Source: Petunia secreta
Taxonomy: Eukaryota > Streptophyta > Magnoliopsida > Solanales > Solanaceae
Length of the DNA stretch: 64,000 bases
NCBI GenBank assembly: GCA_029990175.1
Contig: JARKIP010000010.1
Coordinates: forward strand, 43,704,001 to 43,768,000
Direction of reading: 5' to 3'
Positions 58,913 through 64,000 of the stretch are shown one piece after another. Made by a program: the position numbers and the translations under genes. Under the pieces are notes generated by a model. That model had not been told where the DNA came from and made no database searches. It saw nothing but the letters and a program-made list of their open reading frames with translations. Each line of letters opens with the position of its first letter. The first letter of the stretch is position 1.

Positions 58913-59420
58913 CAAATTAGGAGAGGACGTAATTGACAACCTGTACTACTATTGAGTGAACCCTAAATTAACTGACTAAATATCCTGTAGCATACTTTTA
59001 AGATAAATGAAACATAATATTGAAAGACTGCAAAATGATCTTTAACTTAGTAAACTGGTTCGAGGACAAAAATATCGCCAAGACTGAAAATCCTGTACGA
59101 ATATTTGAAAAGAAACCCTCTAGCTAAGTCATGAGCCTCTAAAAGAATAGACTGAATATATAAAGACATAAGTCTACGGGGCATTCCCCAGAATCAAGTA
59201 ATGAATAAAGTTTGAAACTGTCTGGAAACTGGTTGCTGCTGAAATGAAAACAGAGCTCACGAACTGGATGCCAAACAAGTCTGACTCTAGTATTGAACTT
59301 TGTCACCTACAGTCTCAACACCTGCCACATAAAAGTAAGCAGATCCTCACGGGCTAAGTATCTCCAAGATATCCAGTAAATATCATAGACTCCCTTCTAA
59401 AAGAGGAATAAGACTTACTG
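58913..59420 (-). mobile_element. Probable gypsy LTR fragment
   Basis: Begins tgtcacacctccaaattagg on the plus strand, which read on the minus strand is an LTR end of the GGAGGTGTGACA type. The sequence style resembles chromovirus LTRs (agcagatcctcacgggctaag, tcacctacagtctcaac). No second LTR or target duplication was found. Confidence 0.45.
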
Positions 59421-60137
59421 GGATATAACACATTAAGAAAGAAAATACATATTCATAAACATGTAATTAACTACTAGTTTTATTCAAGGTAAGCTTATGT
59501 TCTACTATTTATTTTATTACTAGTTAAGATATTGGTTAATGATCATGGCTAGTTGACAAGCTTTATATTTTAATAATACGACACCAATTTTATGAGGAAG
59601 AAATTATAAAGACTTTTAAGTGTTATATTTTACACCTTAGGGACTATTAAACACCATTAATTAATTTCTTGTCATATGTTATAGTTAATTAACTTCAGCT
59701 TTCTTGCTATATCTTCACAAAATTTGCAAACGAAACCTCGAGTACAATGAAGATTTAGGGCACGTTTCTAGCATGGCTGGTGTGTTTTGGCTTTTGAATA
59801 ATCTCTTTTAAAAAAATTTGATTTAATTACGGCATACACAAATTTATGCATGGTGTTGCAATCTTTAAAGGTAGGATAAAATCCTTCTATCAATATGGAA
59901 TATTCAAGAGAAGGTTTGGTCACAGGTTAATTTATCCAATGATTTAATTGACATATCTTCCTGATCATTTAAATAGCACGTTGTTGTTAAACGTTGGATC
60001 TAAAATAATGAACTTAACAGTTATTTTCAGACTAGATTCAACTCCCTACTGCTCAAGAGCAACACTTGTGGCTTTGATTTAAGTCGAATTGTTAACATAT
60101 TTTACAACGAAAGTAACTATAAGAAGTTTTGTACGGA
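59421..60137. other. AT-rich spacer
   Basis: No recognisable gene. Holds the second copy of the diverged direct repeat described for 58760-58860. Confidence 0.5.
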
Positions 60138-60142
60138 GTAAC

Positions 60143-61101
60143 TGTTGCACCTGGTGCAACTTCATGAGACACTAGAGGGAGGGGTGAATAGCGTCCTTAC
60201 CCGATTTTCTAATTCTAAAACTTGCTTTGATTCTGTTCGCCTAACTCACAGATAACCAGGTTCCTTGCAAGTTTCACCTATCTCTAAAACTTAACAAAAT
60301 GCAGAAACGGAAAGAGCACAAAGATTTTTACGTGGAAAAATCCTTGCTCAAGGGATCAAAAACCACGACCCAACATTCTTAGAATTTAAACTTTCCACTC
60401 AAGGAAATTGAGCAAGTTTTATATTACAATGCAATGCAATCAAGGAACTAGCCTCACTCTGACTAATACCTAGAACCTTCCAAGCCTCACTATGACTTGT
60501 AAGGTTGAACTACCTCACCAAAACGTAATCTTAAATTAATGCTTCTAAACAAGCTGAATGATTACAACCCAAAATCTTATAATAGAAAACTAAGACGAAC
60601 ATGCTAGACCTTATGAAACTCGAACTCTTTCAGGTTCTGGTGCGTTGCTTATGCTCTTGTACATAATAACTCTCACGATTAATTTGCTCTCTATTTGCTC
60701 TGTTGAGAATTCTTGAGTACGTAAAACAAAACTGACCAAAACAACTTGTATTTATAGAGTTCATGGAAAGCCTTTTCCATATTTAGCTTGGAATCCCTTT
60801 TTCTGTTTGGAATCCGTTTCTAATAAAGCTTACCTATATTACCTTATACGAAACCTAAGTTGTTTTGCCTAAGTCTTCAATCCTTCTCCGCCTAGGAAAC
60901 TGCTTCTTCTTTGGCACCGCCTAGAAAGATTTTTCTTCTTCTTCTTGGATTGAGACTTCAACTCCAGCTGTTGTCTTTTTCCTTCTTCGACTCGAACTTG
61001 AATATCCATTTAAACAACCAGGTCTTCTTCTTCAACTATGAATCTTTTTCTAGTCCACATAGAACCAGGTCTTTTTTCATCTTCAAAACCGTCCTTCAAC
61101 A
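60143..61101. mobile_element. Solo LTR with GTAAC target duplication (probably Ty1/copia)
   Basis: TGTTGCACC...CCTTCAACA, 959 bp, with GTAAC at 60138-60142 and 61102-61106. The string tagagggaggggtgaatag near the left end and TGTTGAAGG at the minus-strand start are reminiscent of copia (Sirevirus-type) LTRs. Orientation and superfamily remain uncertain. ORFs inside are short. Confidence 0.8.
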
Positions 61102-61106
61102 GTAAC

Positions 61107-61443
61107 CGATTGTTTACACAAGATACTATAGCCACAATAGCAATACAGGACACGTAAAAATGCAGTACTAGTTCAATATTAGTAATATGAAATTTTCAAA
61201 AGGTATTTAAAGCTTGGGATTGGTAAAATCGCACCCATGAACAACATCAGGAACTCAATAAAGAAATTGTTGAATTGATTATAAAATAATGTACTCCCAC
61301 TTTTCACGTCAAACTACATAGGATAAAAGGAACGTAAAACACAAAAATTAAATGCTATTGTAATTTGAAAATAAATCACTACTTCAATGGAACTCGAGCA
61401 CGACAAATTCGACATAGGTAGGACATCAAAAATATAGGGGAAA
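61107..61443. other. AT-rich spacer
   Basis: Nothing recognised between the solo LTR and the next Z LTR. Confidence 0.5.
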
Positions 61444-64000
61444 TAACACGACCCGGAATCCGATTAGGCCGTGCGGGCACCCGACATCCTCCCCTAGACC
61501 CGCCGGACGAACTCTTACCAATCAAATTAGGAAAATAAATATAACAATTCATAAATAAGAACAAGACTTTTTAAAAAAAAAAAACACAGACATACTGATA
61601 CCCCTAAGCTGTACAAAAGAAATTACAGCTGACTACTCAACATACTAGGTTTAGGGCTATCCAGACCAGATATCTAAGAGTACAAAAGAAAACAGCTACC
61701 TCTTGAAGGGAGCAAAATGCAACTGAAATAATAACCCATAAACTGGTGGCCATCCTGAATAAAGTTGGCTCACCCTGACAGCTGAAGTCGTCGTCGCTCC
61801 TGAACAACGCGGCGAACTCAATCCTGGAGCGAACCTGCCGAAATGAAATAGATAGATAAAAACAAACAACAAACAAGGGTGAGTCAAAAGGACTCAATAA
61901 GTGGGGCAGACTAGCCATCTCAAAGAATAGGATAGCCAGTCAGGGAGATGAAACAGATAAACCAAATTCCTCTTATTTAAGTTATAAAAAGGCAGAGCCA
62001 GATAATAACCGGAAATACGTATGGAATGACAAACTCATCGACAACTAGGAATGTAAGATAACCAAAACATATAGGTATCCCAAACACATTAACAATAAGA
62101 AATACATCCTGTTGCGGCGTGCAACCCGATCCATATATTCATCCTGTTGGGGCGTGCAACCCGATCCATATATTCATCATGTTGCGGCGTACAACCCGAT
62201 CCATATATTCATCATGTCGCGGCATGCAACCCGATCCATATATTTATACCATTGCTGCGTGCAACCCGATCCCCGTAACCTAGAATACGAGCCAGAAATA
62301 TATAGGCAAAATGAGATATGTCTACGACATAGTATACATACAGCATACATAAAACACAACACAATAAACACAATAGTCAGTATGCGGGGCAATGAGATGG
62401 GATGAATGCGGTACGATGCAATGCAGTCACATATGCCTGATACCTATCTCCGGCGCGGGACTCTCATCGTCTACCGGGAGATATATGCAATAATGACCCT
62501 TCACCGGCTTGGGACTCTCATCGATTACCGGGAAGTATATGCAATGATGATCCTTTACCGGTGCGGGACTCTCATCGCCAACCGGGAAGCATATGCAATG
62601 ATGATCCTTCACCGGTGCGTGACTCTCATCGCCAACCGGGAAGTATATGTAATAACGACCCTTCACCGGTGCGGGACTCTCATCGCCAACCGGGAAGTAT
62701 ATGTAATAATGACCCTTCACCGGTGCGGGACTCTCATCGCCAACCGGGAAGTATATGCAATGATGATCCTTCACCGGCTCGGGACTCTTATCGATTACCG
62801 GGAAGTATATGCGATACTCAAAACCAGAGAGCAATGCTCATATGCTCAATGCAATACCAACAACAGGGCATAACATATAATACACAATATAATTCCAAAG
62901 CTAAGGCGTGATGAGTACGCCTATCGGCAGCTACACACGTAAGGAACACGTGGTAGAAAATCCACGAGGCCAGGTGCCTCCAAAGAAATGGATATAAACA
63001 CTTACCTTGTTACAAAGTTAGTACATCCACTCAATAACCGCTTGTCCTTTGGTTTCATTGTTAAACGATCCCACTCTATTCAATAAGCAGAAAAATATAT
63101 CAAATTAGGCTAAAGGCTTCATTCCTCACATCTTAGGGCAATCTGGTTAGGAACCTGATACCCTATTCGTATACGCAATACGCAGGTCAGGCCTATATAC
63201 AAGGTTCAAGGCCACATAACCAAACCCAAAATAAATTACACTTATAAGTTGCCCATAACTCACTGAGCACGAATATATAATCAATTTCATTATCGGGGTC
63301 CATTTGACCCTTTAAACTATCAATTTACGTCATTAGGGCGATGTCTAAGATCCCTATGTTTACCATAAAAATATATTCAAACATACGTAATAAACTCAAA
63401 TAATATATTAAGATCATTACCTGAATGTTTCGGGTTAAAAATTCAACTATTTTCCCGGCTCTTTTCTCATTTTCTGGCATTTTTCCACTGCGTGTTTTCC
63501 ATTTTATGTTTCTGTGTATGTATGTACGTATGTTTCTGTTGTCCAAATTGATTAGGGGGATATATATCCCCCACCGCCTAACTTCATTTTAATGTTTTGT
63601 CATTTTCCTTTTTTTTTAATTAGCTGCTACGATAAAAATTAAAACGGTACCCTACAACATTTGAAATAATCCCAACTTTTGCATACAAGTTATAAAAAAA
63701 TATATATAACATACTCGCGAAGGCGGATCTCAAATTGGACTGATGAAACTCAAGATGCGAATTTAAACAGAAAAAGTCGAATTATTTAACTTTCGGCATT
63801 TTAGCGGAAACTAGTCGAACAATATCGAAATTCACTTTCGAAAAATCACAACAGTCACAAATAATCATACGAACCTAACGGCGCTTTCGGATTTCGAATA
63901 AGAGCTCATTCGCCAATGCCGAGCTAGTAAATCTCTTTTTAATATTTATCGACGAAAAAAACTGAAACCTTCTTCCGATGCCTACCAAACGAAGTTTGAT
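61444..64000 (-). mobile_element. Third Z-family LTR, cut by the window end
   Basis: Starts taacacgacccgg (TG changed to TA) and follows 4548-7223 throughout, including both minisatellites (62111-62278 and 62445-62820). It is more diverged from the other two than they are from each other. Whether an element body follows cannot be seen. Confidence 0.9.
62445..62820 (-). repeat. 54-bp tandem repeat in the third Z LTR, seven units
   Basis: First and last units have variant arms (ATCTCCGG/CCGGGAGAT in the first; tcgattaccggg in the last); the middle units have CTTCACCGGT/ACCGGGAAG. Confidence 0.9.

Overview
This window is repeat-dominated nuclear DNA from a large plant genome, most likely an asterid such as a member of the Solanaceae. 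That assignment is an inference from the mix of repeat families, not from a marker gene. I find no intact host gene, tRNA, rRNA or CRISPR array. Nearly every base that can be explained belongs to a mobile element, and elements are nested in elements.

Left third (1-20425): a 3' LTR of a chromovirus-like Ty3/gypsy element (7-2605) abuts a LINE endonuclease fragment. A candidate Helitron on the minus strand (ends near 4047 and 19820) appears to have been invaded by a complete but pol-less chromovirus-type element called Z here (4548-13155, target duplication CCATG), by an endogenous pararetrovirus-like fragment lying between two TA repeats (15136-16870), and by a TRIM (17111-17551, target duplication TTTTC).

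Middle (20426-53090): a composite nest. A solo LTR of chromovirus family Y (20426-22752, target duplication GTTGA) is followed by a recurrent unique-looking sequence, H. H is split by LTR element X (23022-41219, target duplication CAAAC). X is itself split by an Ogre/Tat-type element V (26207-40168) that has a 4.36-kb 3' LTR, a gag gene with three in-frame stops, no pol, and a long structured 3' region. After V comes a block of X 3' end, H, Y integrase, Y LTR, H and a CACTA-like end. That block is present twice in tandem with a period of about 6.86 kb.

Right part (53090-64000): a degenerate Tat-type element W on the minus strand (53486-58534, target duplication ATTAA) with protease, reverse transcriptase and integrase remnants and an antisense ORF; a solo LTR with target duplication GTAAC (60143-61101); and a third Z-family LTR that runs off the window end.

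The most unusual signals are structural. Several LTRs and the V 3' region carry tandem or dispersed short units whose loops are conserved while their stems change in a compensating way. This pattern suggests selection on RNA or single-stranded DNA folding and is not explained by the coding annotation.
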